From NCBI GenBank assembly GCA_030589965.1, contig JAUUZM010000010.1, positions 1 through 19,603 of the forward strand: a DNA stretch of 19,603 nt. The letters run 5' to 3'. The translations under genes and the position numbers were made by a program. This DNA comes from Bacteroides sp. Lineage in GTDB: Bacteria; Bacteroidota; Bacteroidia; Bacteroidales; SM23-62. Below, piece by piece: positions 5,556 to 13,820 of the stretch (its first letter is position 1; each line of letters starts with the position of its first letter). The notes beneath the pieces are model-generated. The model was not told the origin of the DNA. It saw only the letters and a list, made by a program, of their open reading frames with translations, and did no database searches.

Positions 5556-7634
5556 ATGTTTTCAGATGATTTCCGGAAAGCCCCATTTCTAAGGATACTT
5601 TTTCCCCTTATCGGGGGAATCATCCTTGGCAGGCATATTGGGTTCCCTGGAGGTACCGAATGGATCTTCCTAACATGCAGCCTTGCGGCCATATTATTCT
5701 CCCTGTGGAATAGAAAGCTGTCATTATCCTCAATTCTTCTGATATTTTTATTTCTTGGAATAATACTGGGAAAGGAACCTCTTACTATGGAGCTGGAAGA
5801 ATCATGGATCAGGGGGAGAATATGTAGTGAAGTTGAATCCCTTGGGAAGGGAGATAGGGCTACCATCGACAACATCCAGCAGTTGGCAGACAGTAAATGG
5901 AATTCTATACCTGGAAAGGCTACTGTGTATTTTGTAAATGATTCGGGATCGACCCCTGCTCCTGGTATGAGCCTGCTTGCAAAGGCAAGGCTTTCCTCTT
6001 TCTCGCCACCCCGAAACCCTGATCAGTTTGATTATGGCAGTTATCAGAGTGGGAAAGGGATTCTCTACCAGGCTTTCCCTGTCCAAAAGTGTTGGATTTC
6101 TGATCCTGTAGAGGGGAGCAGTCTGAAGATCCGTTCCCTTCGTTTCCGGAGAAAACTGATTAACATGTTGGAAAAAGAGATTTCCGGATTTGGACAATCA
6201 GGGGTACTAAAGGCTTTGCTGCTAGGTTACCGGGGAGATCTCAATACCATGCAGCAACAGCATTTTGCACGTTCCGGGACCATGCACATCCTTGCAGTAA
6301 GTGGTCTGCACGTAGGGATTCTGTATTTTCTTCCCGCCCTGTTGCTGAGAAAACTGAAATACTTTCCTTTCTTATGGTACACATGTAACATCCTGTTATT
6401 TATGTTATTATGGATGTATGCCCTGGTAACCGGACTTTCATCCTCCGTGGTAAGGGCGGTTTGTATGTGTTGCATTTACGGGGTGGGCATGATGAGCAGG
6501 AGGAAGATAAGTTCCATTCATGTGCTTTCCCTGGCAGCGTTTATCATGATCCTCTCCCGTCCTCCTGTGGTATTTGAAGCAGGCTTTCAGTTATCCTTTG
6601 CTGCAGTTTATGGCATCCTGTTAATGTACAGGAGATTCCTGAAATTATTCCCGTTTGGTGGATGGGCAGGACGCAGAGTTTCCCAGATGATGGCTGTATC
6701 CCTGGCTGCACAGTTGTCAACCATGCCTCTGAGCATTGCATATTTTAACCAGTTTGCTCCGGCAGCCCTGCTGGCCAACCTGCTTGTCATTCCAGTTGCG
6801 ACTCTTATTCTTGACATTGGACTGATATTTTTTATTTGTGCAGGAGTGGGGGTTTCCGCATCTATACCTGCCTGGATACTTTCCCAGCTTAGCAGATTAC
6901 TGGAAGGATTCACCCGTGTAGCTGCAGGATTGCCAGGAGCTTTTTTTGATGGACTCACACTTTCTGTCCAACAGGTTATCCTAATATATATTACCGGGAT
7001 ATTATTGCTTTTTTATCTGAAGTACCGAAGTTCCAGGCTCATGTTTGGAGTCCTTATATTCTTTGTTCTGTTTATGGCAGGTTCCGGTATCAGGGAGTTG
7101 CAGATCCGTCAGCATACCGGGATTTATGTGTTTGCCCTCTCTCGGGAAACAGCTATCGGATTCGTAAATGGCAGGCAGGCAGCCTTATTCCAACCTTACC
7201 ATAAGGATTCACTAATCCATGAAGCTGAGCTCCCTTTGCCCTATGAGATTGCAGCGTTTTTCAAAAACAGGAGATTGAAACCCCGGGTAATATGCCAACA
7301 ATCTGAGTTGCCCTATCTATGGCACAGGGTAATTCATTCCCCCGGGATGGAGGCAGATTTTTTCGTGTTCATGGAAAAGCGCATTTTGATCCTCCGGGAA
7401 TGGGATAGGGAATACTCCGGTGGATTTCCCGTATTAATGACAGATATTCTGGTGCTCTGCAATAATCCAAAACTAAACATTTCTCTGATAAACAAGTGTT
7501 TCCAGCCATCCTTAATAGTAGCAGATGGCAGTAATTATCCATGGATTTCTAAACAGTTTGAAACGGAGTCTGGAGAGGCGGGAGTCCCGTTTCATTCAAC
7601 CCGCGGGCAGGGATGTTTCAAAATTGAGTACTAA
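5556..7634 (+). CDS. comEC: ComEC/Rec2-family DNA uptake channel, without active nuclease domain
   Basis: A 692-aa polytopic inner-membrane protein. It has N-terminal membrane segments followed by the DUF4131-like soluble part (about 60-200), then the Competence domain with the hallmark HILAVSGLHVGIL (244-256), GLSSSVVRAV and SLAAQLSTMPLSIAYFNQF segments. The family carries single-stranded DNA across the inner membrane during transformation. The final about 160 residues occupy the place of the metallo-beta-lactamase nuclease domain of other ComECs, but show no HxHxDH zinc motif; only a degenerate echo remains near the end (LIVADGSNYPW... then GVPFHSTRGQGCFKI, compare the NxYGHP and TDxxGAI blocks). 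This agrees with what is usual in Bacteroidota. No operon partner; divergent from the flavoprotein gene. Confidence 0.9.
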   Translation: MFSDDFRKAPFLRILFPLIGGIILGRHIGFPGGTEWIFLTCSLAAILFSLWNRKLSLSSILLIFLFLGIILGKEPLTMELEESWIRGRICSEVESLGKGDRATIDNIQQLADSKWNSIPGKATVYFVNDSGSTPAPGMSLLAKARLSSFSPPRNPDQFDYGSYQSGKGILYQAFPVQKCWISDPVEGSSLKIRSLRFRRKLINMLEKEISGFGQSGVLKALLLGYRGDLNTMQQQHFARSGTMHILAVSGLHVGILYFLPALLLRKLKYFPFLWYTCNILLFMLLWMYALVTGLSSSVVRAVCMCCIYGVGMMSRRKISSIHVLSLAAFIMILSRPPVVFEAGFQLSFAAVYGILLMYRRFLKLFPFGGWAGRRVSQMMAVSLAAQLSTMPLSIAYFNQFAPAALLANLLVIPVATLILDIGLIFFICAGVGVSASIPAWILSQLSRLLEGFTRVAAGLPGAFFDGLTLSVQQVILIYITGILLLFYLKYRSSRLMFGVLIFFVLFMAGSGIRELQIRQHTGIYVFALSRETAIGFVNGRQAALFQPYHKDSLIHEAELPLPYEIAAFFKNRRLKPRVICQQSELPYLWHRVIHSPGMEADFFVFMEKRILILREWDREYSGGFPVLMTDILVLCNNPKLNISLINKCFQPSLIVADGSNYPWISKQFETESGEAGVPFHSTRGQGCFKIEY

Positions 7635-7657
7635 GGAGCAGAAAAAACAGAAAAACC

Positions 7658-7689
7658 TTGGATAATATGTTATATAATATATTACTTTG
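7658..7689 (+). promoter_or_regulatory. Probable promoter of trkA-trkH
   Basis: TTG (7658-7660), 21-base spacer, then TTACTTTG (7682-7689), one base away from the Bacteroidota -7 consensus TAnnTTTG. It lies 26 bp before the trkA ATG, in an AT-rich gap after comEC. Confidence 0.4.
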
Positions 7690-7715
7690 CTGATTCATTT
7701 ACATTAGTCCGTAGA

Positions 7716-9053
7716 ATGAGGATTGTGATAGCCGGTGCTGGCGAGGTGGGAGCCCATCTGGCCAAGATGTTGAGCAATGAGAGCCATGATATCGTGCTCA
7801 TTGACGTGGATGAGGAAAAGCTTCGGCAGATCGCATCCATGCATGACCTTATGACGATGCATGGGTCAGCTACATCTTTCAGTGTACTGAAGGATGCAAA
7901 TATCCAAAAAACAGATTTATTTATTGCCGTAACAGAATCTGAGGAGATCAACATTACCTCGGCGATTTATGGTAAAAAACTGGGGGCCAAACGATGCATT
8001 GCAAGGATTGATAACCAGGAATACCTGAAGTTTAATAATAAGGAAATCATAAACAGCCTTGGGATTGATTATATGATATATCCCGAGATGATTGCTGCCA
8101 ATGAAGTTGTTGGACTGCTCCACCAGACAGGAATGACGGATCTGGTTGATTTTTCAAGGGGGAAGCTTACCATGTACGTAATCAAACTGGAAGAGAATGC
8201 CCCTATCATCGGTAAAACCCTGCTTGAGGCAACTCCTAAAGGGGATATTGATTTCAGGGCAGTTGCTATTACCAGGGATACTGCCACCATTATTCCCAAC
8301 GGAAGTGACCGCTTCGAGCTGAATGATCATGTGTATGTGATAACCAGTCAGGCCGGACTTGGAGAATTGCTTAAGTTCTCCGGTAAGGAACAGTACGATA
8401 TTCATAATATCATGATCCTGGGTGGGAGCAGGATAGGGCGGCGTGCTGCAAAATTGCTGGGCAAGCATCATAATGTAAAGTTGATTGAGATCAACAGGGA
8501 GAAGGCATACCAGCTGTCTAATTTCCTCGAAAATACCCTGGTTATTAATGGTGACGGAAGTAATATGGACCTGCTTACCCAGGAGGGCATTCAGAAAATG
8601 GATGCTTTTATTGCAGTAACCGGGAACTCCGAAACCAATATACTGAGCTGCTCACTGGCCAAGCAAATGGGGGTTAAAAAGACTATTGCCGAGGTGGAGA
8701 ATATGGACTATATCAAGCTGGCCGAGAATATGGGTATTGACTCGATAATCAATAAAAAACTGATTACTGCGGGCCGTATATTCCGATTTACAAATTCCTA
8801 TGATGTTTCCTCCATTCGATGCCTGACCGGCACGGATGCCGAAGTCATGGAATTCATTGTTAAGCCAGGTTCTAAGGTTACAGATGGGACTTTAATGGAT
8901 ATTAATTTCCCCAAGGAGGCTATTGTTGGAGGTATTATTCGCGGAAAGAACAGCTTCATCGCCCAGGGTGAAACGGAGCTGAAACCCCAGGATAAGGTGG
9001 TCGTTTTCGCACTTCCTTCGGCTATTAAAAAAGTCAGTAAATTCTTTAATTAA
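7716..9053 (+). CDS. trkA: Trk potassium uptake regulatory subunit TrkA
   Basis: A 445-aa cytoplasmic protein made of two RCK halves. The first NAD-binding Rossmann motif is GAGEVG (residues 7-12) with an acidic residue ending strand 2 (LIDVDEEK); the second is GGSRIG near residue 235, again followed by an acidic strand end (LIEINREK). Each is followed by a RCK-C/TrkA-C ligand-binding domain, the last ending KPQDKVVVFALP. The tetrameric ring gates the TrkH channel in response to NAD(H) or ATP/ADP (family knowledge). Length equals the usual TrkA. Its stop codon is 6 bp before the trkH start, a clear two-gene operon. Confidence 0.96.
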   Translation: MRIVIAGAGEVGAHLAKMLSNESHDIVLIDVDEEKLRQIASMHDLMTMHGSATSFSVLKDANIQKTDLFIAVTESEEINITSAIYGKKLGAKRCIARIDNQEYLKFNNKEIINSLGIDYMIYPEMIAANEVVGLLHQTGMTDLVDFSRGKLTMYVIKLEENAPIIGKTLLEATPKGDIDFRAVAITRDTATIIPNGSDRFELNDHVYVITSQAGLGELLKFSGKEQYDIHNIMILGGSRIGRRAAKLLGKHHNVKLIEINREKAYQLSNFLENTLVINGDGSNMDLLTQEGIQKMDAFIAVTGNSETNILSCSLAKQMGVKKTIAEVENMDYIKLAENMGIDSIINKKLITAGRIFRFTNSYDVSSIRCLTGTDAEVMEFIVKPGSKVTDGTLMDINFPKEAIVGGIIRGKNSFIAQGETELKPQDKVVVFALPSAIKKVSKFFN

Positions 9054-9059
9054 CCCAGC

Positions 9060-10508
9060 ATGTTTAACCACAGGCTAGTTTTTCAGATCCTGGGCTTAAT
9101 GTTATTAATTGAGGGCCTTTTCATGTGGCTCTGCATTCCGGTGTCCATGTTATTCCGTGATCACGAGCTGGTGCCCCTTGGAGCCAGCGGATTGATTTCG
9201 ATCTTTTCCGGTGGCATGATCTGGCTGTTTACAAGAAAAGCATCAAAAGTATTAAGCGCAAGGGATGGATTCCTCATCGTATCCATAGGCTGGATTCTAT
9301 TTTCGATCTTCGGTTCCCTGCCTTACATCCTTTCGGGGGAAATATCCTCTTTTACCGATGCATTTTTCGAGACCATTTCCGGGTTTACAACTACCGGAGC
9401 CAGTATTCTCAATGAAATTGAAATACTGCCTCACGGTCTTTTATTCTGGAGAAGTCTGACTCAGTGGCTGGGGGGAATGGGTATAATTGTCATGTCCCTT
9501 GCCATCCTGCCCCTGATTGGTGTAGGAGGGATGCAACTTTTCGTAGCAGAGGTCCCTGGTCCGGCCCCTGATAAACTACATCCCAGGATCAAGGAAACAG
9601 CTAAACGGCTCTGGGCAATCTATATCATTTTTACATTTGCTGAAACCTTGCTGCTCTGGGCCGGAGGTATGGATCTTTTCGATTCGGTCTGTCATTCCTT
9701 CACCACCATGGCAACCGGGGGGTATTCAACTAAAACTGCGAGCCTTGCTTACTGGGATTCTCCGTTTATTCATTACGTTGTGGTAATTTTTATGTTCCTG
9801 GCAGGTACCAATTTCACCCTTTCCTACTTCGCACTTCACCTGAACTTTAAGAAAGTATGGAAAAATGAGGAATTCAGGTATTATGCAAGTTTTGTTCTTG
9901 GTTTTACCATATTGCTTACCCTGATACTTTCTGCGACAGAAATTCAGACCGGGGAGGAATCTTTCAGGCATTCCCTATTCCAGGTTGTTTCCATTATAAC
10001 GACAACTGGCTTTGTGACCTTTGATTATCTTTCATGGATACCCTTGGTGGGCATCATACTGTTCATGCTGATGTTTTTTGGTGGATCTGCCGGGTCGACC
10101 GGGGGTGGAATTAAAATACTGCGGATCGTTCTGTTACTGAAAAATTCAAGCATGGAACTGAAACGACTCATCCATCCTAATGCAGTCATACCGGTTCGGT
10201 TTAATAAGAATGCAGTTTCTCCCGATATTCTGAATAATGTTTTCGCCTTTGTTTCCTTTTACATTTTGACCATGATTATTGGTGTTATTGTTATGGCTTC
10301 CATGGGATATGATCTGGGAACTTCTTTTGGCTCTGTGGCAGCGACCCTGGGTAATATCGGACCGGGAATAGGATTAGTGGGACCGGTTGAAAACTATGCA
10401 CATATACCCATATTCGGGAAATGGTTCCTTTCCTTCCTTATGCTTATCGGGAGACTCGAATTATTTACAGTTCTGATACTTTTCTCGCCAGGATTCTGGA
10501 AGAAATAG
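9060..10508 (+). CDS. trkH: Trk potassium uptake channel subunit TrkH
   Basis: A 482-aa inner-membrane K+ transporter subunit, full length for the family. The four pore loops are visible: SGFTTTGAS (about 108-115), MATGGYST (217-224), ITTTGF (313-318) and TLGNIGPG (429-436). The intramembrane-loop region of the third repeat is present as GGSAGSTGGG (341-350). The C-terminus GRLELFTVLILFSPGFW is standard for TrkH. It forms the pore that TrkA regulates; encoded immediately after trkA and converging with the yciO-like gene with 8 bp between stop codons. Confidence 0.96.
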   Translation: MFNHRLVFQILGLMLLIEGLFMWLCIPVSMLFRDHELVPLGASGLISIFSGGMIWLFTRKASKVLSARDGFLIVSIGWILFSIFGSLPYILSGEISSFTDAFFETISGFTTTGASILNEIEILPHGLLFWRSLTQWLGGMGIIVMSLAILPLIGVGGMQLFVAEVPGPAPDKLHPRIKETAKRLWAIYIIFTFAETLLLWAGGMDLFDSVCHSFTTMATGGYSTKTASLAYWDSPFIHYVVVIFMFLAGTNFTLSYFALHLNFKKVWKNEEFRYYASFVLGFTILLTLILSATEIQTGEESFRHSLFQVVSIITTTGFVTFDYLSWIPLVGIILFMLMFFGGSAGSTGGGIKILRIVLLLKNSSMELKRLIHPNAVIPVRFNKNAVSPDILNNVFAFVSFYILTMIIGVIVMASMGYDLGTSFGSVAATLGNIGPGIGLVGPVENYAHIPIFGKWFLSFLMLIGRLELFTVLILFSPGFWKK

Positions 10509-10516
10509 ACATGAAA

Positions 10517-11128
10517 TTAATCCACCGCACCAATCCCCAGCCTGATAACAACTGGTTCAGTATCAGTGCAATCAATTACCGTTGAGGGTTCATTTCGGCC
10601 GTATCCTCCGTCCACCACAGCATCCACCTGATTTTTGTATTTTTCCCAGATCAGTTCAGGGTCTGTCGTATACTCAATCAATTCATCGTCATCATGGATG
10701 GAGGTTGTCATAATGGGGTGGCCAAATTCACGGACGATGTCAAGAGGGATATTATTATCCGGGATACGGATTCCAATCGTTTTCTTTTTGGAATGAAAAA
10801 TACGTGGAATATTGTTGCGGGCCGGTAATATAAATGTATAGGGTCCGGGAAGGTAGGCCTTCATCATTTTGAATACCGGGTTACTGATCAGCTTTGTATA
10901 GTCAGAAAGTTGACTGAGGTCTGAGAAAATAAATGAAAAGTTTGCCTTTTTTATAGGGATTCCCTTAAATTTTGCAATCCGATCCACCGCCCTGGAGTTG
11001 AAGATATCACATCCGATTGCGTAGACAGTGTCTGTTGGATAGACCACTACACCACCCTTCTGGAGTACCTCGCAGACTTTAAGTATCTGACGCTGGCTGG
11101 GATTTTCCGGATGAATTTTTAGCAACAT
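10517..11128 (-). CDS. yciO: YrdC/Sua5-domain protein, YciO type
   Basis: A 203-aa single-domain YrdC-fold protein. The N-terminal IHPENPSQRQI and VVYPTDTVYAIGC, the segment PGPYTFILPA, KKTIGIRIPDN and PSTVIDCTDTEPVVIRLG strongly resemble E. coli YciO (about 206 aa) from memory. The family shares its fold with TsaC/Sua5, which makes threonylcarbamoyl-AMP for tRNA t6A. Here the KxR motif reads KGIP and the usual SxN nucleotide motif is replaced by TTSIHDDDE. So it may not be the essential t6A enzyme; a second TsaC elsewhere in the genome would support that. Monocistronic by appearance, convergent with trkH. A weak TATATTGG lies upstream as a possible -7. Confidence 0.88.
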   Translation of the reverse strand: MLLKIHPENPSQRQILKVCEVLQKGGVVVYPTDTVYAIGCDIFNSRAVDRIAKFKGIPIKKANFSFIFSDLSQLSDYTKLISNPVFKMMKAYLPGPYTFILPARNNIPRIFHSKKKTIGIRIPDNNIPLDIVREFGHPIMTTSIHDDDELIEYTTDPELIWEKYKNQVDAVVDGGYGRNEPSTVIDCTDTEPVVIRLGIGAVD

Positions 11129-11216
11129 AGTTCAATAATCTTGAAAACTTCCAATATACAGGAAATAGGATTGTTTTGGCAGGTGGGTTATTAACAGGAT
11201 AGGGGATTAAACTCGC

Positions 11217-11546
11217 TCAGGCGATTTCCATGAATGAGGTTGGATTGAATTCAATGGTCATCTTTACATTGGTCTTCAGAGCATCGAATACCCTTAGTAT
11301 GGTTGAGAATCTTACATCTTTTGTGTTGTTCTCTATCTTTGATATCTGTGATTTTTGAACCCCAATTAATTGTCCTAACTGTTCTTGTGTTAACTGTTGT
11401 TTTTTTCGCGCTATTTTGATTATATCACCGATTATTTCAAGTTTAAGATCAACTTCAAATTGGTCTCTCCTGACAGTCCCTTTCTTCCCAATATATTTGT
11501 CTGTAAGTTCATCAAGGGTGTATGATTTCATCTGATTTTTAGCCAT
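11217..11546 (-). CDS. XRE-family antitoxin (HigA-like)
   Basis: A 109-aa protein with a central XRE/Cro helix-turn-helix (about 50-92), including LTQEQLGQLIGVQKSQISKIEN; the N-terminal 45 residues are basic and charged. The C-terminal VKMTIEFNP strand is typical of antitoxins of this class. It starts inside the end of the toxin gene (8-bp overlap), the usual toxin-first layout of HigBA-type modules. It should bind the toxin and repress the promoter upstream of the toxin gene (family knowledge). Confidence 0.88.
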   Translation of the reverse strand: MAKNQMKSYTLDELTDKYIGKKGTVRRDQFEVDLKLEIIGDIIKIARKKQQLTQEQLGQLIGVQKSQISKIENNTKDVRFSTILRVFDALKTNVKMTIEFNPTSFMEIA

Positions 11547-11886
11547 TGTTCGAATTATTTAATTTAAAATATTCAGATCGGAGTTTTTGGGCCCTTTTTA
11601 TCTCCCGCCTAGGGATTTTACTTGTTTTCTTCACAAAGCCATGCGTTGCAAATACCAAAACTGATCTAATCTTATCTTTATCCCAAAATGCAAGTAATCT
11701 ATATTGCTTTCCATTATATCGTGTTCGAAATTCCCAAATCTCACCAGATACTTTCTTAAATATGGAAGGATTAACTGACTTCCTTGATTTTATTATATTG
11801 ATTAGAACCTTCTCTCTCGTTTTATTATCCAGGGAATCTAAAAATCTTTTAGCAGATTCCAGAAATTGTACTTCAAACAATATCAT
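11539..11886 (-). CDS. HigB/Gp49-like (RelE superfamily) toxin
   Basis: A 115-aa toxin of the phage Gp49-like/HigB family. The diagnostic C-terminal block HGFVKKTSKIPRREIKRAQ (82-100) is complete, preceded by IWEFRTRYNGKQYRLLAFW (50-68), the basic beta-sheet surface expected for ribosome-dependent mRNA cleavage. Family members inhibit translation and are neutralised by the XRE partner encoded immediately downstream. The pair is more AT-rich than its neighbours by eye and sits between unrelated housekeeping genes, so horizontal acquisition is plausible (inference). Confidence 0.88.
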   Translation of the reverse strand: MILFEVQFLESAKRFLDSLDNKTREKVLINIIKSRKSVNPSIFKKVSGEIWEFRTRYNGKQYRLLAFWDKDKIRSVLVFATHGFVKKTSKIPRREIKRAQKLRSEYFKLNNSNNG

Positions 11887-11898
11887 TTAGAGGCGGAT

Positions 11899-11951
11899 TA
11901 AAATTACATAAAATTTCCTTATAGGGAAACAATTATTAAAAAAGTAATTGT
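11899..11951 (-). promoter_or_regulatory. Toxin-antitoxin promoter with two inverted repeats
   Basis: On the minus strand a TTG (11930-11932) and TAATTTTA (11899-11906, one mismatch to TAnnTTTG) are 23 bases apart, 13 bp before the toxin start. The spacer is largely filled by a near-palindrome, TTTCCTTATAGGGAAA (11914-11929, 14 of 16 bases symmetric). Next to it lies a second inverted repeat with arms ACAATTA (11929-11935) and TAATTGT (11945-11951). A repressor bound here would block the promoter, fitting antitoxin autoregulation (inference). Confidence 0.4.
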
Positions 11952-12035
11952 CTCATCTGCCCTTAATGAAGAGAATGAGGTTTTATATGTATAAGAATCT
12001 TGAAAAACTAGAAAAGAATAGGACAGGGTGTGCTA

Positions 12036-12710
12036 TTAATCACTGGTGTAATATGGGGATTCTTCTTTTGGATCATTCGGGTCCTCAGCAGCTCCATACT
12101 CAATCTCATCCTCATCATCCTCTTCATCGTCTGGCCAGATCTTTTTTGTTGAGGGTGGGCCATAAGACCTGAAGTAGAATGCCATGGCGACACCGGATAG
12201 GCCACCGACGAGATGGGATTCCCAGGAGACCCTGAAATCGTAAGGAAAAATTCCCCATATGAGTCCGCCGTAAAGAAAAACCACCAGCAGGGAGATGGCC
12301 AGCAGGTTTATATTGTTCCTGATTATCCCGCTGATAAATACAAAGGATGCAAAACCATATACCAGTCCGCTCGCCCCGATATGGTATGCAGGACGAGCTG
12401 TGAGCCATACAATCAAACCCGTTATCAGCCAGATAAGGAAGAATACCCGGTAGGCCACCGGCCTGTAAAAATAGAAGATGGCTACGCTAAGGAAAAAAAG
12501 TGGGATCGAATTATCGAAAAGATGTTTGAAGTCTGCATGAATCATGGGAGAAAGCAGGATTCCCTTCAATCCTTCCATCTTAAGAGGGGAAAGTCCCAGG
12601 TAGGCAAAATTCAATTCCAGGGCAAATTCCGTGATCTTGATGGTCCAGATCAATAACAGGAAAAATGCCGGAAAAACCAGGCTATGATAAAATTTACGTT
12701 TCTCTTCCAT
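12036..12710 (-). CDS. Rhomboid-family intramembrane serine protease
   Basis: A 224-aa membrane protein with about six transmembrane segments between residues 10 and 182. The catalytic dyad is visible: Ser114 in HIGASGLVYG and His166 in WESHLVGGLSG; the upstream HADFKHLFDN loop matches the HxxxHxxxN region of rhomboids. It cleaves membrane proteins within the bilayer; the substrate is unknown. A cytoplasmic tail (about 185-224) is highly acidic (DDEEDDEDEIE), which is not part of the protease core. Start at 12710 begins MEEKRKFYHSLVF before the first membrane helix. Transcribed alone, divergent from the hydrolase gene. Confidence 0.92.
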   Translation of the reverse strand: MEEKRKFYHSLVFPAFFLLLIWTIKITEFALELNFAYLGLSPLKMEGLKGILLSPMIHADFKHLFDNSIPLFFLSVAIFYFYRPVAYRVFFLIWLITGLIVWLTARPAYHIGASGLVYGFASFVFISGIIRNNINLLAISLLVVFLYGGLIWGIFPYDFRVSWESHLVGGLSGVAMAFYFRSYGPPSTKKIWPDDEEDDEDEIEYGAAEDPNDPKEESPYYTSD

Positions 12711-12726
12711 AGATCTTTATTCCTTC

Positions 12727-12734
12727 CAAAGTTA
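12727..12734 (-). promoter_or_regulatory. -7 promoter element for the rhomboid gene
   Basis: TAACTTTG on the minus strand is a perfect match to the Bacteroidota -7 element TAnnTTTG, ending 17 bp before the rhomboid ATG. No clear TTG is seen at the -33 distance. Confidence 0.45.
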
Positions 12735-12774
12735 TAAATATGACTGGTATTTGACCTGATTGCCAGGTTTGACC

Positions 12775-12805
12775 TTGACTTATATACTTCAATTGCCTAA
12801 ATTTA
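12775..12805 (+). promoter_or_regulatory. Possible promoter of the alpha/beta hydrolase gene
   Basis: TTG (12775-12777), 20-base spacer, TAAATTTA (12798-12805; last base differs from TAnnTTTG). It would give a leader of about 50 nt. The region is AT-rich, so chance matches are likely. Confidence 0.3.
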
Positions 12806-12850
12806 TTAATAGGATATTTAAATTTTATTTTAAACCCCAAACCAAAAACC

Positions 12851-12856
12851 AGGAGG
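12851..12856 (+). promoter_or_regulatory. Strong Shine-Dalgarno fixing the hydrolase start
   Basis: AGGAGG is followed by a 5-base spacer and the ATG at 12862. This is unusually strong for the window, where other starts lack such a motif. It selects this ATG over the in-frame start at 12760, whose extra 34 residues have no signal-peptide character. Confidence 0.7.
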
Positions 12857-12861
12857 TAATC

Positions 12862-13743
12862 ATGAAACAAAAATGTATTTTCATTCTCAGCCTTCTTGCA
12901 TTTTTTTTAATAACCAGTCTGCAATGTACCAATGAACCTGTTACTGTGGCCACCTCAGCCGATGGGGTGGAAATCAGTTTCAGTAATACCGGGCAGGGAG
13001 AAACAGCCATTCTCTTAGTACATGGATGGACCAACAATAAAACAATCTGGGATCTGCAGGTACCCGTACTGGCAGAAAAGTACAAGGTAATCGCAGTTGA
13101 CCTGGCCGGACATGGAGAGTCTGGCAATAAGCGAACGGAATGGTCCATGTCAGCTTTCGGTGAAGATATTGCCGCAGTTGTCAAGGCGGCTAAGCTTGAC
13201 AATGTGATCCTTGTTGGTTTTTCCCTTGGTGGTCCGGCAATCCTTGAGGCCAATAAGATCATTCCCGAGAAGGTCAGAGGGATGATACTTGTGGATGCCT
13301 TTAATAATCCCGAGCAACAATATCCTCCACCTGTAGTTCACATGATGGATAGTATAATGATGGATTTAATAGAAAATCCTACTGTAGAAAAAGCAGTGGG
13401 ACTCGGATTTGTTGTCAATAATCCAGAGGAATCAACGGAGAAAGTAAAGAAAATGCTTGACCGGGATCAAACCGGATGGAGAGATATCCTGCATGAAAAC
13501 TTCAGATGGCAGAATGAGGACTGCATCCCTGCCCTGGAAGCGGTGGAAGTTCCTCTTCTTACAATAAATCCCATGCATTCAATGGCAGAAATTGGCATAT
13601 TCACAAAATATGTTCCTTCGTTTGAAGCCAGGTACCTCGCAGGTACCGGACACGTAATGATGTGGGATGTGACTGAAGATTTCAACCGCACGCTGGAAGA
13701 GAGTATTCAGGTGATTCTTTCAATGCAGATAATAAACAGATAG
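12862..13743 (+). CDS. Secreted alpha/beta-fold hydrolase
   Basis: A 293-aa protein with an N-terminal signal sequence (MKQKCIFILSLLAFFLITSL, then Gln-Cys). The Cys22 could suggest a lipoprotein, but Gln before it does not fit a normal lipobox. The alpha/beta-hydrolase core is clear: oxyanion loop HGWTNN (54-59), VDLAGHGES (79-87), nucleophile elbow GFSLGG with Ser121, and His264 in GTGHVMMW. The usual acid after strand 7 is not obvious (LLTINPMHSMAE); Asp145 after strand 6 is an alternative. Substrate unknown; esterase or lipase-like activity is possible. It stands alone between the rhomboid promoter region and a bidirectional terminator. Confidence 0.87.
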   Translation: MKQKCIFILSLLAFFLITSLQCTNEPVTVATSADGVEISFSNTGQGETAILLVHGWTNNKTIWDLQVPVLAEKYKVIAVDLAGHGESGNKRTEWSMSAFGEDIAAVVKAAKLDNVILVGFSLGGPAILEANKIIPEKVRGMILVDAFNNPEQQYPPPVVHMMDSIMMDLIENPTVEKAVGLGFVVNNPEESTEKVKKMLDRDQTGWRDILHENFRWQNEDCIPALEAVEVPLLTINPMHSMAEIGIFTKYVPSFEARYLAGTGHVMMWDVTEDFNRTLEESIQVILSMQIINR

Positions 13744-13767
13744 CAGTAATTCTCTCCCTTGAATAAG

Positions 13768-13805
13768 AAAGGCCCTGAATGTGATTCAACCAGGGCCTTT
13801 TTAAT
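13768..13805. terminator. Bidirectional terminator between hydrolase and ilvC
   Basis: A perfect 10-bp stem, AAAGGCCCTG (13768-13777) and CAGGGCCTTT (13791-13800), with a 13-base loop. The plus strand continues into TTAATATTTT and the minus-strand stem ends CCTTTCTTATT, so it can end both the rightward hydrolase transcript and the leftward ilv operon. Confidence 0.88.
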
Positions 13806-13820
13806 ATTTTGAAGTTCTTT

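Noticed and set aside
11129..11216. Terminator after the toxin-antitoxin pair
   Set aside because: No stem with a following T-run could be found in this gap.
12213..12656. Plus-strand ORF of 147 codons opposite the rhomboid gene
   Set aside because: Low-complexity, charged, no motif; the opposite strand has a rhomboid with both catalytic residues.
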